A stretch of 24,449 nt of DNA from a virus, in IMG/VR virus record IMGVR_UViG_3300042691_009296, positions 1-24,449 of that record; one strand, written 5' to 3'. Position 1 is the stretch's first letter. Each line of letters starts with the position of its first letter. The notes beneath the pieces were generated by a model, which worked only from the letters and a program-made list of their open reading frames with translations, did not search any database and had not been told where the DNA came from. Shown here piece after piece: positions 1-9,230 of this stretch. The position numbers were made by a program, and so were the translations under genes.

Positions 1-3000
1 GTATTGAATTATATGTTCCAGGACAACGTTTCCAAGGAGCATTTGCTGATAACAATTATTATGAACCAGGCGATGTAGTAACTTATGGTAACAGTGCATA
101 TATCTGTACCTTACATGCAAATGATCAATCTATTTTAGATACTGGATTCTTTAGTCTACTAGTACCTGGAAGTAAATTTGAAGGCACATATAATGGTGCT
201 ACGGCTTACCAGTATCAAGACATTGTTAGATATGGCGGATTTTTATACATTGCCAAAGGTGATACAACTGGCAACTTACCAACAAACACCACATATTGGA
301 GTGTGTTAGTTGAAGGATTTTTAGATCGTGGCAGTTTTAATATTGGAACATTATACCTACCAGGCGACATTGTTGCCTGGGGTTCTAGAAAATACAAAGT
401 TAAAGGCAGTGTCGCTAGTGTAACAGGACAAAAACCTTCTAACACAACATTCTGGGAAGTATATGCATATGGCAACGAATACCGAAGCACATATGCTGGC
501 GGTACACAATATTATCCAGGTGACATTGTTTTGTATGGTGGTAGACTTTATGAAACAGTGACTGACCCTCTTGGGGTTGACCCAACATATACTGCAACAT
601 GGACTACATATTTGCCAGGTTTAAAATGGATGGGTGTTTATAGTTCAAGTGCAACATACAAAGTTGACGAAGTTGTTGAATATCAAGGCTCTAGTTATGT
701 TTGTACACAACAAAGTACAAATAATCAACCAAATATTTCAGGAGCATACTGGAATCTTGTAGCACAAGGCAGCAATGATTCTGTAACAACTACTCGTGGC
801 GATCTTATTGTTAGAGGCGCAGTAGCTAATCAAAGATTAGGTGTTGGCCCAGCAGGATCATTCTTAATCAGTGATGGTACTGACGTTAAATGGGGTATGC
901 AAGCACCTGAAGCAACATTCTATGTTGCTCTTACTGGTGACGACACTAATGATGGTCGTACACCTGCTACAGCATGGCGTACAATACAACATGCTGCCAC
1001 AGAAACATTTAATTATTTTACAACAAATGCAAATCCTTGTAGTATCAGTGTATTTGCTGGTGTATATGAAGAATTATGTCCAATCAAATTAGGCAAACAT
1101 GTAGTTATAGAAGGTATGGGCGGCCTTGGCTCTGTATGGGTTGAACCAGACTCAACTAATGACAAAGGATTTGGCGTAGGCAAGTCCAAAGACGGTTCTA
1201 CAAATAACGCTAACAGTGAAGTGTTCCAAATGAACAACGGAACACGTTTGCGTAATATGGTTTTTAGAAATTTCAGCACAGGATCTGTGTTAGCATGTTT
1301 AGATCCAGGTACTGGACCTAATGATTCAAGTGTTTGGATTACTTCACAATCACCATATGTACAAAACTGTACAAACCTAAGTGCAAATTGTACTGGTATG
1401 AAAATTGATGGTGCACTACATAACGGTGGCTATAAGTCAATGGTGGCCAATGACTGGACACAGATTAACAGTGACGGTATTGGCATACACGTATTAAATG
1501 ATGGACGTACTGAATTAGTATCAGTATTCACATACTACTGTCATATTGGTTATTTGGCAGAAAGCGGCGGCAAGATTCGTGCGCTGGTCGGTAACAACAG
1601 TTACGGTGAATACGGCGCTGTGGCTAGAGGCTACAGTCAAAACGAAATACCATTAAAAGGTAATTTACAATTAGAATCTGATGTTATTGATTCTATTGTT
1701 ACTATTACTAATGATGTTACAATCAATAACAGTTATAAAGACGATGACGGCAACATTTGGATAGTAGGCTATACTAATCCAAATATGGCTTCAGGAATTC
1801 CAGGATTAACTGGCGGCGCCAGTTATATGTTCGTAGCTGGTATTACTGCTGGCGGCGCATTGATTTTCCAAAGCACTATTGCTGGATCAGGTGATGAAAA
1901 CAAACCTGGATATTTAAATGCAATTTTAGAACTAGACGGCGCACTATACCTAGCAGGTTCTGTAACAGACAGTGGACAAAAAGGATTCCTTGCAAAATTA
2001 AATAAAACTGGCACTGTACAATGGACAAAAACTGTTGCTGAATATTCAGCATTTACTAGTTTGACCACTGACTTTAGTCAAATTTATGTAGCAGGTAACA
2101 AAGCTGGCGGTGGTGCTGGTGTACTAGAACACAGCGTTGCTGGTATTATTGATTGGAACAGTTTTATCAGCTACAATGACAGCTCTTTAGCAACATTGTC
2201 TGATCCAAAGATTGTTCATGCAAGTCAACCAACATCAAGTACTGACACATATGCCAGCGCAGGCGATGCAAATGCAGCCGGCAAATTATGGGTAGCATGT
2301 AATGATAGTTCAAATGATAGAGTTGTGCTTGTTGGTATAAGCACTTCAGGTAGCTATTATAAATCATATCACTATCCTAATATTAGAGTAAATGCATTTA
2401 ACATTGATCGTGGATCAGGTGACGGCATTTATTTTGTGTTGGCAGGTTACGATTTAAACGGATCTACAAAAAATGCATATGTAGCAAGAATAACTGTTGC
2501 TGGTAACGTAGCATGGCAATTAGTTGATGATAGCGCAACAATAGATACAGAATATTTTGGAGCTCTTCCTCAAGGTGACTCTGTTTATGTGTCTGGATGG
2601 AAAGAAACATCAAATGGTTCAGGCGTAAATGTTGGCTTAGTTAGAAGAATTACTTCTAATGGCAGTGTAACATGGGCTAGAACCTTAGCTGATGCAGGAA
2701 CTAGTGTTGGATTTAGATCAATACACTTAGACGGTGTTAACGTTGTTGTTCCAGGATATGGCACTGGCGATGACATTGTTATTCTTAACGTACAACGAGA
2801 CTTAACTAACGGTATTGGTACTGTAAATTCAGGTACATGGACATTTAGTAACTATGCCACAACGCCATCTAATACAACAATCACTACTAGAGCAGTTGAA
2901 GGTGCTTATGTTTACGCATCAAGTGCAACATTAAATGCAGCCACATATACTTCTAATGTAACTGCTGTATACACTGCGGCCAGTAACGCAACAAGAGCAG

Positions 3001-6000
3001 GTTTTGCTGGTGTTGGTAGGGGTATTAATTTTGCAGTAAAAGGACTATTACGTAAACCAAAAGAAGGTTCCGTAGTACATATCACTGGCGATACGGACAC
3101 TTATTTCTGTGTTGGAGTATCAAACTTTACTGACCCAACAAGAACCAGTGGAAATAATCCAAATTCTAGAGTTTTATTAGCATCTAATAAAGATTTCTTA
3201 AAAGCAGAAGTCATTGCATACATTAATGCAACATATCCATCATTAACATATGATCAAGCACTATGCTCAAGAGATGTTGGGCTAATTGTCGATGCGTTAG
3301 GTGATGATTTAGATTACAACAGTAACGCAAGTAGTATTGATGCAGGATATGCATACTACAACAATTCAAGTAGTTTATATGCAATTACTACACAAAAAAC
3401 AGAAACATTGGCAGCAATCACATACTTAAAAACTATTGTTGATAATGTTCTTAAAAATCAAACACCAGCAACTGTTAGAAGTGCAGTTCCACAATATAAA
3501 AACGGTGCTTTAGTTTTTGAAGCTACTAGTGATACTAGATGCGGTAGTAATTTAGATGAAGTTTACAATATTATTAATCTTGGTGTAGGTGCTGCCTCAG
3601 AAAAGGTTGGTTTAGGAACTTGTGAAATAGCATTAGATCCACCAATTCCTAGCAACAAAGTTCCTAACGATAATCAACCAATGGTATTCAGAGAAGCATA
3701 CAGTCAAGTTCGTATGACTGGTCATGACTTCTTAGATGTTGGAACTGGCGGATTTGCTGATACTAATTACCCAGTAATTATTCAAGAAGATTATACACAA
3801 CAGCCTGATCAAGAACGTGAAGTTTTAGCTGAAACTGGTGGTCGTTGCTTCTATGTAACCACAGACCAAGATGGTAACTTTAGAGTTGGTGATTACTTTA
3901 AAGTTGAACAGGCCACAGGTCGTGCAACACTGAGCTCAGAAGAATTTGACTTATCAGGTCTTAACGAATTACAACTTGGTAGTATTAAAGCTGGTAAACA
4001 AGGTGCTACAGTTAACGAATTTAGTACTGATCCAGAAATGGCAGACAACAGTGACACTGCTGTACCAACTGAAAAAGCTGTTAGAGGGTTTGTTAAAGGC
4101 GGCTTTATGGGAACTGATGCTATTTGGGTTCCAGCAGGAACTACAGCACAGCGTCCAGTAAGTCCTCAAGAAGGTATGGTACGTTTTAATACTACATTGA
4201 ATACCTTAGAATTTTATGATGGTGTAACATGGAGTGCTGGCGGTGGTGGCGGTATTCTTGTTTCTAGTGTAAGCCCAAGTATCATTGATCCAAGTGTAAA
4301 CAGTACTGTAACAATTTTGGGCGACAAATTTACTAACCCAACAACTGTTGTAATTGGTGGTGTTACAATACCATCAGGGTCAGTGACTTATGTTTCAGCT
4401 AATAGATTGACTGTTAATACAGGTACTACAGTACTAACTAGTGTAAGTTCTGGTCTTGTAGATTTAACATTGACCGGCTCAAACGGACAAAGTGCAACTT
4501 ATCCAGAATACATTAGAATTAATAGAACACCTACATTTACAACCAGTGCTACATTAAGTAACGTACAAGAAGGATCTGCGTTCAACGTAACAATTTCTAC
4601 AACTGACACTGAAGGTCATACAAAAACCTATAGTTTAGCAAGTGATCCTAACAGCTTGTTTACAGCAAACGGCGGCCCATTTACGCTAAACACTAGTACT
4701 GGTCAAATTACTGGTACTACACCGTTAGTTGCCAGTGACAGTGCAAGATCATTTACTTTAAGAATTACAGATCAATTTGGGCTATTTAATGATCGAACAT
4801 TTACATTTACAATTCTAAATAATACAGCACCAACAGTAACAAGTCCAACAGCTGGGCAAAACTTTGGTGACTTTGGAACTACTGTTGACAGTACCTATAC
4901 AACTGGCGTAAACATTGCATTTACTGCCAGCGACACTGAAGGAAACACATTATCTTATGCAGTAGCACCAAGCGGTGACCCGGCAGCATTGTTTAGTAAT
5001 GGTTTGTCATTGAATACGTCAACAGGTAATATCACTGGAACAATCACACATGGTTGGCTAAACAAGGCTTATACAAGAACTGGTTCAGTTACAATACGTG
5101 TTACTGATAATGCATCAAATTCATTGTTTACAGATCGTCAATTTAACGTTGTTGCTCGTTGCACATGGAGATACAGAGTATTGTACAGTCGCGGTTATAT
5201 GGGCGGCGGTTATAGAAATAGTGATCCTTGGAATAACGTTAATAGAACACAACACAGCACAGATACTAGCACAAACTTAGGCGACATCATGAGTAGAAAA
5301 GGTTCCTACTCAGACGGAACTTTTAGTGATAATACATTCTTTATGTTTGGCTTACAGGATGCATACGACGGTAAAGACACATTTAGCTGGAGTATGAACA
5401 TGAACACTGATGCTGGTAAAGCTACATTCAATATGAGTATTAGTAGAAACGACTGTGCAGCGGTACCTTATGATACTGTTCGTGGTTATATTACTGGCGG
5501 TGATTCAAACAGCGCATATGATAGAATTGATTTTGCTACTGAAAATATGCTATCAACACTAGCAGGCGGATTAGGTAGTGACTATGTAGGCGGTGCATGG
5601 AACGATACAAAGGGTTTTTTCTGGAACGGTACACAGATTAGACTAACGTTCTCTACTGAAAGTTCCTCAAGTATTTTCTCAACTAGAGGAACACACAGTA
5701 AGGGATGGGCAAGTAAGTACGGTCATTATTACATTGGACCAGCTAACAGTGCAGATAATTTAGCTAAAGTTAGTTATTCTACTGAGAGTGTGGTAAGTAC
5801 TTTAGGTAACTATCCAAACACACAAACACAAGGTGAACACAATACACAAATTGGTCAAGACAACGTGTACACTATTGGTATGTGGAACAGTTCAAACTCA
5901 CAAGTTAATGACAGTTGGAAACTTGCGCTAAGTAATGATACATATTCATTCGGTGTTAACGGTCATGCTACATTACAGCCAAAAGGTAGAGATGGCTGTA

Positions 6001-6029
6001 GCTCAGGTGGCTGTGCAACATTTGGTTAA
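1..6029 (+). CDS. Giant modular tail fibre protein 1 (5' partial)
   Basis: The reading frame is already open at base 3, so the gene starts before the window; ATG 303 is internal. About 2008 residues are visible. Domains in order: five ~50-residue repeats (to ~770) of the form W/Y-x-G-x-Y...Y-x-x-G-D-I-V-x-Y-G-G-x-x-Y, resembling carbohydrate-binding-module 5/12-type repeats; a pectate-lyase-like beta-helix (~905-1680, starting near FYVALTGDDTNDGRT); a beta-propeller-like stretch with G...KLN..G..QW repeats (~1690-2830); a ~160-residue insert (~3130-3615) absent from the paralogue at 11652; a conserved hub module (~3680-4095); a short P-x-G-T...RFNT...W module (~4110-4240); an IPT/TIG-like Ig fold (~4255-4520); two cadherin/He_PIG-like Ig domains (~4520-5150); and a kelch-like C-terminal domain ending in GCSSGGCATFG. 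Such chimeric fibres are typical of marine T4-like phages. Role inferred: long adhesion fibre on the baseplate or tail. The exact homologue is not identified. Confidence 0.85.
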   Translation, partial: IELYVPGQRFQGAFADNNYYEPGDVVTYGNSAYICTLHANDQSILDTGFFSLLVPGSKFEGTYNGATAYQYQDIVRYGGFLYIAKGDTTGNLPTNTTYWSVLVEGFLDRGSFNIGTLYLPGDIVAWGSRKYKVKGSVASVTGQKPSNTTFWEVYAYGNEYRSTYAGGTQYYPGDIVLYGGRLYETVTDPLGVDPTYTATWTTYLPGLKWMGVYSSSATYKVDEVVEYQGSSYVCTQQSTNNQPNISGAYWNLVAQGSNDSVTTTRGDLIVRGAVANQRLGVGPAGSFLISDGTDVKWGMQAPEATFYVALTGDDTNDGRTPATAWRTIQHAATETFNYFTTNANPCSISVFAGVYEELCPIKLGKHVVIEGMGGLGSVWVEPDSTNDKGFGVGKSKDGSTNNANSEVFQMNNGTRLRNMVFRNFSTGSVLACLDPGTGPNDSSVWITSQSPYVQNCTNLSANCTGMKIDGALHNGGYKSMVANDWTQINSDGIGIHVLNDGRTELVSVFTYYCHIGYLAESGGKIRALVGNNSYGEYGAVARGYSQNEIPLKGNLQLESDVIDSIVTITNDVTINNSYKDDDGNIWIVGYTNPNMASGIPGLTGGASYMFVAGITAGGALIFQSTIAGSGDENKPGYLNAILELDGALYLAGSVTDSGQKGFLAKLNKTGTVQWTKTVAEYSAFTSLTTDFSQIYVAGNKAGGGAGVLEHSVAGIIDWNSFISYNDSSLATLSDPKIVHASQPTSSTDTYASAGDANAAGKLWVACNDSSNDRVVLVGISTSGSYYKSYHYPNIRVNAFNIDRGSGDGIYFVLAGYDLNGSTKNAYVARITVAGNVAWQLVDDSATIDTEYFGALPQGDSVYVSGWKETSNGSGVNVGLVRRITSNGSVTWARTLADAGTSVGFRSIHLDGVNVVVPGYGTGDDIVILNVQRDLTNGIGTVNSGTWTFSNYATTPSNTTITTRAVEGAYVYASSATLNAATYTSNVTAVYTAASNATRAGFAGVGRGINFAVKGLLRKPKEGSVVHITGDTDTYFCVGVSNFTDPTRTSGNNPNSRVLLASNKDFLKAEVIAYINATYPSLTYDQALCSRDVGLIVDALGDDLDYNSNASSIDAGYAYYNNSSSLYAITTQKTETLAAITYLKTIVDNVLKNQTPATVRSAVPQYKNGALVFEATSDTRCGSNLDEVYNIINLGVGAASEKVGLGTCEIALDPPIPSNKVPNDNQPMVFREAYSQVRMTGHDFLDVGTGGFADTNYPVIIQEDYTQQPDQEREVLAETGGRCFYVTTDQDGNFRVGDYFKVEQATGRATLSSEEFDLSGLNELQLGSIKAGKQGATVNEFSTDPEMADNSDTAVPTEKAVRGFVKGGFMGTDAIWVPAGTTAQRPVSPQEGMVRFNTTLNTLEFYDGVTWSAGGGGGILVSSVSPSIIDPSVNSTVTILGDKFTNPTTVVIGGVTIPSGSVTYVSANRLTVNTGTTVLTSVSSGLVDLTLTGSNGQSATYPEYIRINRTPTFTTSATLSNVQEGSAFNVTISTTDTEGHTKTYSLASDPNSLFTANGGPFTLNTSTGQITGTTPLVASDSARSFTLRITDQFGLFNDRTFTFTILNNTAPTVTSPTAGQNFGDFGTTVDSTYTTGVNIAFTASDTEGNTLSYAVAPSGDPAALFSNGLSLNTSTGNITGTITHGWLNKAYTRTGSVTIRVTDNASNSLFTDRQFNVVARCTWRYRVLYSRGYMGGGYRNSDPWNNVNRTQHSTDTSTNLGDIMSRKGSYSDGTFSDNTFFMFGLQDAYDGKDTFSWSMNMNTDAGKATFNMSISRNDCAAVPYDTVRGYITGGDSNSAYDRIDFATENMLSTLAGGLGSDYVGGAWNDTKGFFWNGTQIRLTFSTESSSSIFSTRGTHSKGWASKYGHYYIGPANSADNLAKVSYSTESVVSTLGNYPNTQTQGEHNTQIGQDNVYTIGMWNSSNSQVNDSWKLALSNDTYSFGVNGHATLQPKGRDGCSSGGCATFG
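3..770 (+). repeat. Five tandem protein repeats, CBM5/12-like, in fibre 1
   Basis: Five consecutive ~50-residue units carry the pattern G-x-Y/W, then Y-x-x-G-D-I/V-V-x-Y-G-G-x-x-Y, then a W followed by a hydrophobic-P-G or E-G linker. Examples are EPGDVVTYG, YQDIVRYGG, LPGDIVAWG, YPGDIVLYGG and KVDEVVEYQG. Aromatic spacing resembles carbohydrate-binding module 5/12 repeats, so sugar binding is plausible but not shown. Units differ at nucleotide level, so they are old duplications. More units may lie upstream of the window. Confidence 0.7.
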
Positions 6030-6041
6030 AAGAGGAACAGC

Positions 6042-6788
6042 ATGATAATTTATTACAGAGGCAAAGAACAATTAAACGGATATATCCAAACTAAAACAAT
6101 TTTTCAGGGTGGATATATTGCAGAAATTGCACCTAATTCTGAGGAGTTCGTTGAATGGAGCGCATTTGACTGGGTAAGAACAATCCCAGCTGACAACGAA
6201 CAATTTTTAACTTCAAACTTTGGTAAGAAAAAATTAGAGTTTTGGCAAAGTGAAAATGGTGAAACTACTACAACAAAGCGTTCATCTGTTGATGAAAACG
6301 GAGTCAAATGGTCTAAAATCAAACGCGATTTTACACAGGAAGAACATGATAAACTATTAAGTTTTGAAAAAACTGTCTTAGAAGGCATCTTAGTCAGCAT
6401 TTATAAAACAAGAGTTGTTGGAAAAAATCTTTTCCCAACAGATTTTGAACAACAAACTTGGCATATACAAGAACAAGAAGCTAAAGAATATAAAACAACT
6501 GGATCAGCTGGCGTACTACTAAGCACATTAGCAGACGCTAGAGGTGTAAATGTTGCTACAATGGCTGATAAGATACTAGCCAAGTCTGAAGATTTTAAAA
6601 GAAATATTGGTACACTATTGGGTACATTTCAGAGACACAGAAGTACAATTAACGGGTTTGATAAACTAGAAGATCTAAGAGAATGGAGATCAAAACATTT
6701 CGGATGGAATATTTCTAAAGAAAACGTTCCGTTAGATCAATACGTACCACCATTAGACCCCTTAGCTGATTACAGAAAAAACATCTAA
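6042..6788 (+). CDS. Putative tail-fibre assembly protein (chaperone-like)
   Basis: A 248-residue protein beginning 12 nt after the fibre 1 stop, with a good Shine-Dalgarno (AGAGGAAC) before its ATG, so probably co-transcribed with fibre 1. The N-terminal ~90 residues are beta-rich with several Trp (FVEWSAFDWVRTIPADNEQF). From about residue 140 the pattern is Q-x-TW-x-x-Q-x-x-EA...LL-x-x-LA-x-ARGV-x-V-x-x-MA-x-KI followed by a helical stretch with LLG-x-x-Q. That resembles the C-terminal helical segment common in phage tail-fibre assembly or tail-assembly-chaperone proteins, which are often encoded just downstream of a fibre. No catalytic motif or signal peptide is seen. Function is inferred from pattern plus position and could instead be a small structural or baseplate-attachment protein. 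Confidence 0.6.
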   Translation: MIIYYRGKEQLNGYIQTKTIFQGGYIAEIAPNSEEFVEWSAFDWVRTIPADNEQFLTSNFGKKKLEFWQSENGETTTTKRSSVDENGVKWSKIKRDFTQEEHDKLLSFEKTVLEGILVSIYKTRVVGKNLFPTDFEQQTWHIQEQEAKEYKTTGSAGVLLSTLADARGVNVATMADKILAKSEDFKRNIGTLLGTFQRHRSTINGFDKLEDLREWRSKHFGWNISKENVPLDQYVPPLDPLADYRKNI

Positions 6789-6814
6789 ATCGCTGCACCA
6801 CAACTTGATAGGCA

Positions 6815-6822
6815 TATAAATA
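6815..6822 (+). promoter_or_regulatory. T4-type late promoter TATAAATA
   Basis: Exact match to the T4 late consensus TATAAATA in the 50-bp gap after 6788. It is followed by a strong Shine-Dalgarno AGGAGG (6827-6832), 6 nt before ATG 6839. T4 late promoters need only this -10 element plus sigma gp55, so the lack of a -35 box is expected. It should drive the coiled-coil gene and the enzyme genes behind it. Confidence 0.75.
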
Positions 6823-6838
6823 TCCCAGGAGGATTTAT

Positions 6839-7564
6839 ATGTCTATCACAGATCAAGATATTATCGATTACGGACAAAATCATTTATTTGCCTATACTGA
6901 TTACCAAATTCAAAATTATGTAATTAATACAGGTATAACAGATCATAGAAAAACACGCCAGGCTCTTTTAGAAATTGAACAAAGAACCAATTCTATTATC
7001 GATCATGATTTTTTAGTTCGAAAACATCAAGCAAACATTGGAATTAAGAAAGAAGAACTAACTTCTGAAATCAGCGCGGCTAAAAAACAATTAATTCAAG
7101 TTGAAATTGAAGAACTTGAATTTGCATTAAAAAAATGTAACATTAGAAAAATTGCTCTAGAAGAAGAAAGAAATACTTTTTTAAATTTTGTAAAAATGTT
7201 TGTAAAAACTAAAGAAGATTTAGACAAAGTATATAACGATCCAGAAGAAGATAAGCAATATTGGATTTCAAGAATGAGTAAACAGGCTGCTATTGATTTA
7301 CTATCTTATGGCAAAGTTTCTGCAGGTAATATGGAAAGTATTATACAAATGCCTGTTGAAGATCAAGTACAAACACTAGCTGGCGCAATTGAATTCAACA
7401 AAAAAATGGAAACTGGACTATTAGCACTACAACGTAAAGTTGAAACACAGCTATTAGAAGATATGAAAACAAATATAAATCCAGAATTAATCCCTAATTT
7501 AGAAAAAACAGTCAAACCATATGACACGAAAAATCTTCTCGGTACCACTGAATCCAAAACTTGA
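6839..7564 (+). CDS. Coiled-coil protein of unknown function
   Basis: A 241-residue protein with its own late promoter and a strong AGGAGG site, so probably made in quantity late in infection. Residues ~60-125 are dense in Glu, Lys, Ile and Leu and look like a long coiled coil. A second helical stretch lies near residues 180-225, and a single Cys sits at about residue 100. There is no signal peptide, membrane segment or enzymatic motif. The product is not recognised. Position between fibre genes suggests a virion or fibre-associated helper, but there is no direct evidence. Its 3' end overlaps the next gene by 44 bp, which suggests translational coupling to the U32-like/methyltransferase fusion. 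Confidence 0.7.
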   Translation: MSITDQDIIDYGQNHLFAYTDYQIQNYVINTGITDHRKTRQALLEIEQRTNSIIDHDFLVRKHQANIGIKKEELTSEISAAKKQLIQVEIEELEFALKKCNIRKIALEEERNTFLNFVKMFVKTKEDLDKVYNDPEEDKQYWISRMSKQAAIDLLSYGKVSAGNMESIIQMPVEDQVQTLAGAIEFNKKMETGLLALQRKVETQLLEDMKTNINPELIPNLEKTVKPYDTKNLLGTTESKT

Positions 7565-9230
7565 ACTAGACACGTTTGAGAATGAATTTTTACCTTGGCT
7601 AGACCAACATAAAGATTACATTTACGATGTGTATTTTACTTGTAGACTAGCACCCTTTGATCAAGATGCTATGGGTGATGTATTCAGGCGCGGCGATTGG
7701 CGTGCTCTTGTAAACAATGCTATGGTAATTCAAGAAGCATTGAACATACCATTGTCGGCCACTTTTAATAATTATTCGATTGCTCCCACAACTAAAAATC
7801 TTCAAACATTCGTTGAATCTTTTAAACCTTTATATGAAGCAGGTATTAGAACAGTTACTATACCTCATACTATTTGGATGTTGCAGGGCGTAATACAAAG
7901 AGAATTTCCAGAATTAAAAGTAAAAAATACAATATTACGAAACGTACAGCGTCCTAATGAAATAGTAAAATTAGCAGAAGCTGGTTTTTATTATGTAAAC
8001 TTAGATAGAGATCTTATGCGAGATCAAAAACGTTTATTAGAAATAAAACGTGCTAAGGAATACATTAGAAAAAACATATGCAGTGATTTTACAGTTAGTT
8101 TGCTGGCCAATGAAGGATGTTGGGGTAATTGTCCAGTTCAAGATGAACATTTTGAATTTAATTTTACAAGACAAAATTTTGAAGACCCAACATATTTTGC
8201 TGACCCAATTAGTAAACCAACTTGCCCAAGATGGGACAGTATTGACCCTGCGGGTCCTTTAAAGGTAGCAAATTTTCCACCTTGGAAAAAAGACTGGGAC
8301 GAATTTATTGATACACTGGGTATTGATGTAATTAAAATGCATGGTCGTGAGCATGAACCTAGACTTCAAGAAACTATGAAGATTATATCTAGGTATGCTA
8401 GAGGCGATGATGTACTATTTGATGATTTTAATACATATATTCAAGACGCTAATTTAGAACATAAACCTATAAATGTATGGCGTGAAAAAATCAAAACTTG
8501 TCAATTTAATTGCTGGGATTGCCACTATTGCGAAGATGTAGTAGCTAACAAACAAAAAAATAAGTGGGTTACAAAAATTAATGAATCATTGTTAAATGCG
8601 CAGGATCATAAAAGTAATGTAACAGACAAATCTTTAAAAATTAACGGGCTAACCAGTGAAAAAATAAAACATTTTTTAAACAACCTTTGCCAACAAGAGG
8701 ATACTAGATTCCTTGAAATTGGTAGTTATCGTGGAAGTACATTCTGCTCTGCAATTGAAAATAATGAAATTAAAGCAGTAAGTATTGATAACTGGAGCAC
8801 TCCTACAATTAATCCTGCAAGAAATGTTGAAGGTTGGACCGGAACAGAAGATCCGTTAACTGATTTTAAACAAAATATTCAATCAGTTTTAGGTAAAAAT
8901 CAAGTTATGGGATTTAACGAAGATGTTAATAATATAGATCTCGTTAAAATGCCTTTTAAATTTAATGTAGTGTTTTATGATGGCGATCACACATATGATA
9001 GCACACATGGTTTTCTAAATAAATTTAGTTCAGTATTTGAGGAAACATTTGTATTAATAATGGATGACTGGAACTGGGAACAGATTAAAACAGCTACAGA
9101 GGATTGGGCTAAAGCAAATACAACTACAATTTACAAAAAAGAAATTAAAACAACAGGTGAAGATCCTGAAGATTTTTGGAATGGTTTAGGAATTTTTGTA
9201 CTAAGAAAAAATAGAGAGCATATAACATGA
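7521..9230 (+). CDS. U32-peptidase-like (putative Fe-S) domain fused to SAM methyltransferase
   Basis: A 569-residue, two-part enzyme. Residues ~1-340 follow the logic of U32-peptidase-like TIM barrels (YrrO/UbiU/UbiV type): AGIRTVTIPH, an NVQRPNEIVKLAEAGF segment, then VNLDRDLMRD and a Cys-rich segment. Seven cysteines lie at 200, 204, 235, 327, 331, 334 and 337. UbiU/UbiV hold a [4Fe-4S] cluster with four Cys, so a cluster here is plausible but unproven. Residues ~375-569 are a class I SAM methyltransferase (Methyltransf_24-like) with motif I FLEIGSYRGSTF, acidic VSIDNW, and FYDGDHTYD plus IMDDWNW downstream. No strong Shine-Dalgarno precedes ATG 7521. The start is supported because the barrel's first strand (IFSVPL) begins at once and the next Met is about 50 residues in. 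The stop overlaps the halogenase start (ATGA). Substrate unknown; a role with the adjacent halogenase is inferred. Confidence 0.72.
   Translation: MTRKIFSVPLNPKLELDTFENEFLPWLDQHKDYIYDVYFTCRLAPFDQDAMGDVFRRGDWRALVNNAMVIQEALNIPLSATFNNYSIAPTTKNLQTFVESFKPLYEAGIRTVTIPHTIWMLQGVIQREFPELKVKNTILRNVQRPNEIVKLAEAGFYYVNLDRDLMRDQKRLLEIKRAKEYIRKNICSDFTVSLLANEGCWGNCPVQDEHFEFNFTRQNFEDPTYFADPISKPTCPRWDSIDPAGPLKVANFPPWKKDWDEFIDTLGIDVIKMHGREHEPRLQETMKIISRYARGDDVLFDDFNTYIQDANLEHKPINVWREKIKTCQFNCWDCHYCEDVVANKQKNKWVTKINESLLNAQDHKSNVTDKSLKINGLTSEKIKHFLNNLCQQEDTRFLEIGSYRGSTFCSAIENNEIKAVSIDNWSTPTINPARNVEGWTGTEDPLTDFKQNIQSVLGKNQVMGFNEDVNNIDLVKMPFKFNVVFYDGDHTYDSTHGFLNKFSSVFEETFVLIMDDWNWEQIKTATEDWAKANTTTIYKKEIKTTGEDPEDFWNGLGIFVLRKNREHIT

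Noticed and set aside
303-305. ATG 303 as start of fibre 1
   Set aside because: The frame is open upstream to base 3 and encodes two more copies of the same repeat; no ribosome site precedes 303.
3-770. CRISPR-like or tandem DNA repeats
   Set aside because: The periodicity is at protein level; nucleotide identity between units is low and there are no spacers.
1013-1279. Minus-strand open frames within fibre 1 (and similar ones across the fibre genes)
   Set aside because: They lie opposite conserved fibre domains and have no start signals. Long fibre genes with few stop-like codons create such shadows.
8499-8522. Radical SAM signature in the fusion enzyme (C-x3-C-x2-C)
   Set aside because: It lies at the end of the barrel rather than near the N-terminus and lacks the aromatic residue before the third Cys. 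U32-like logic fits better.
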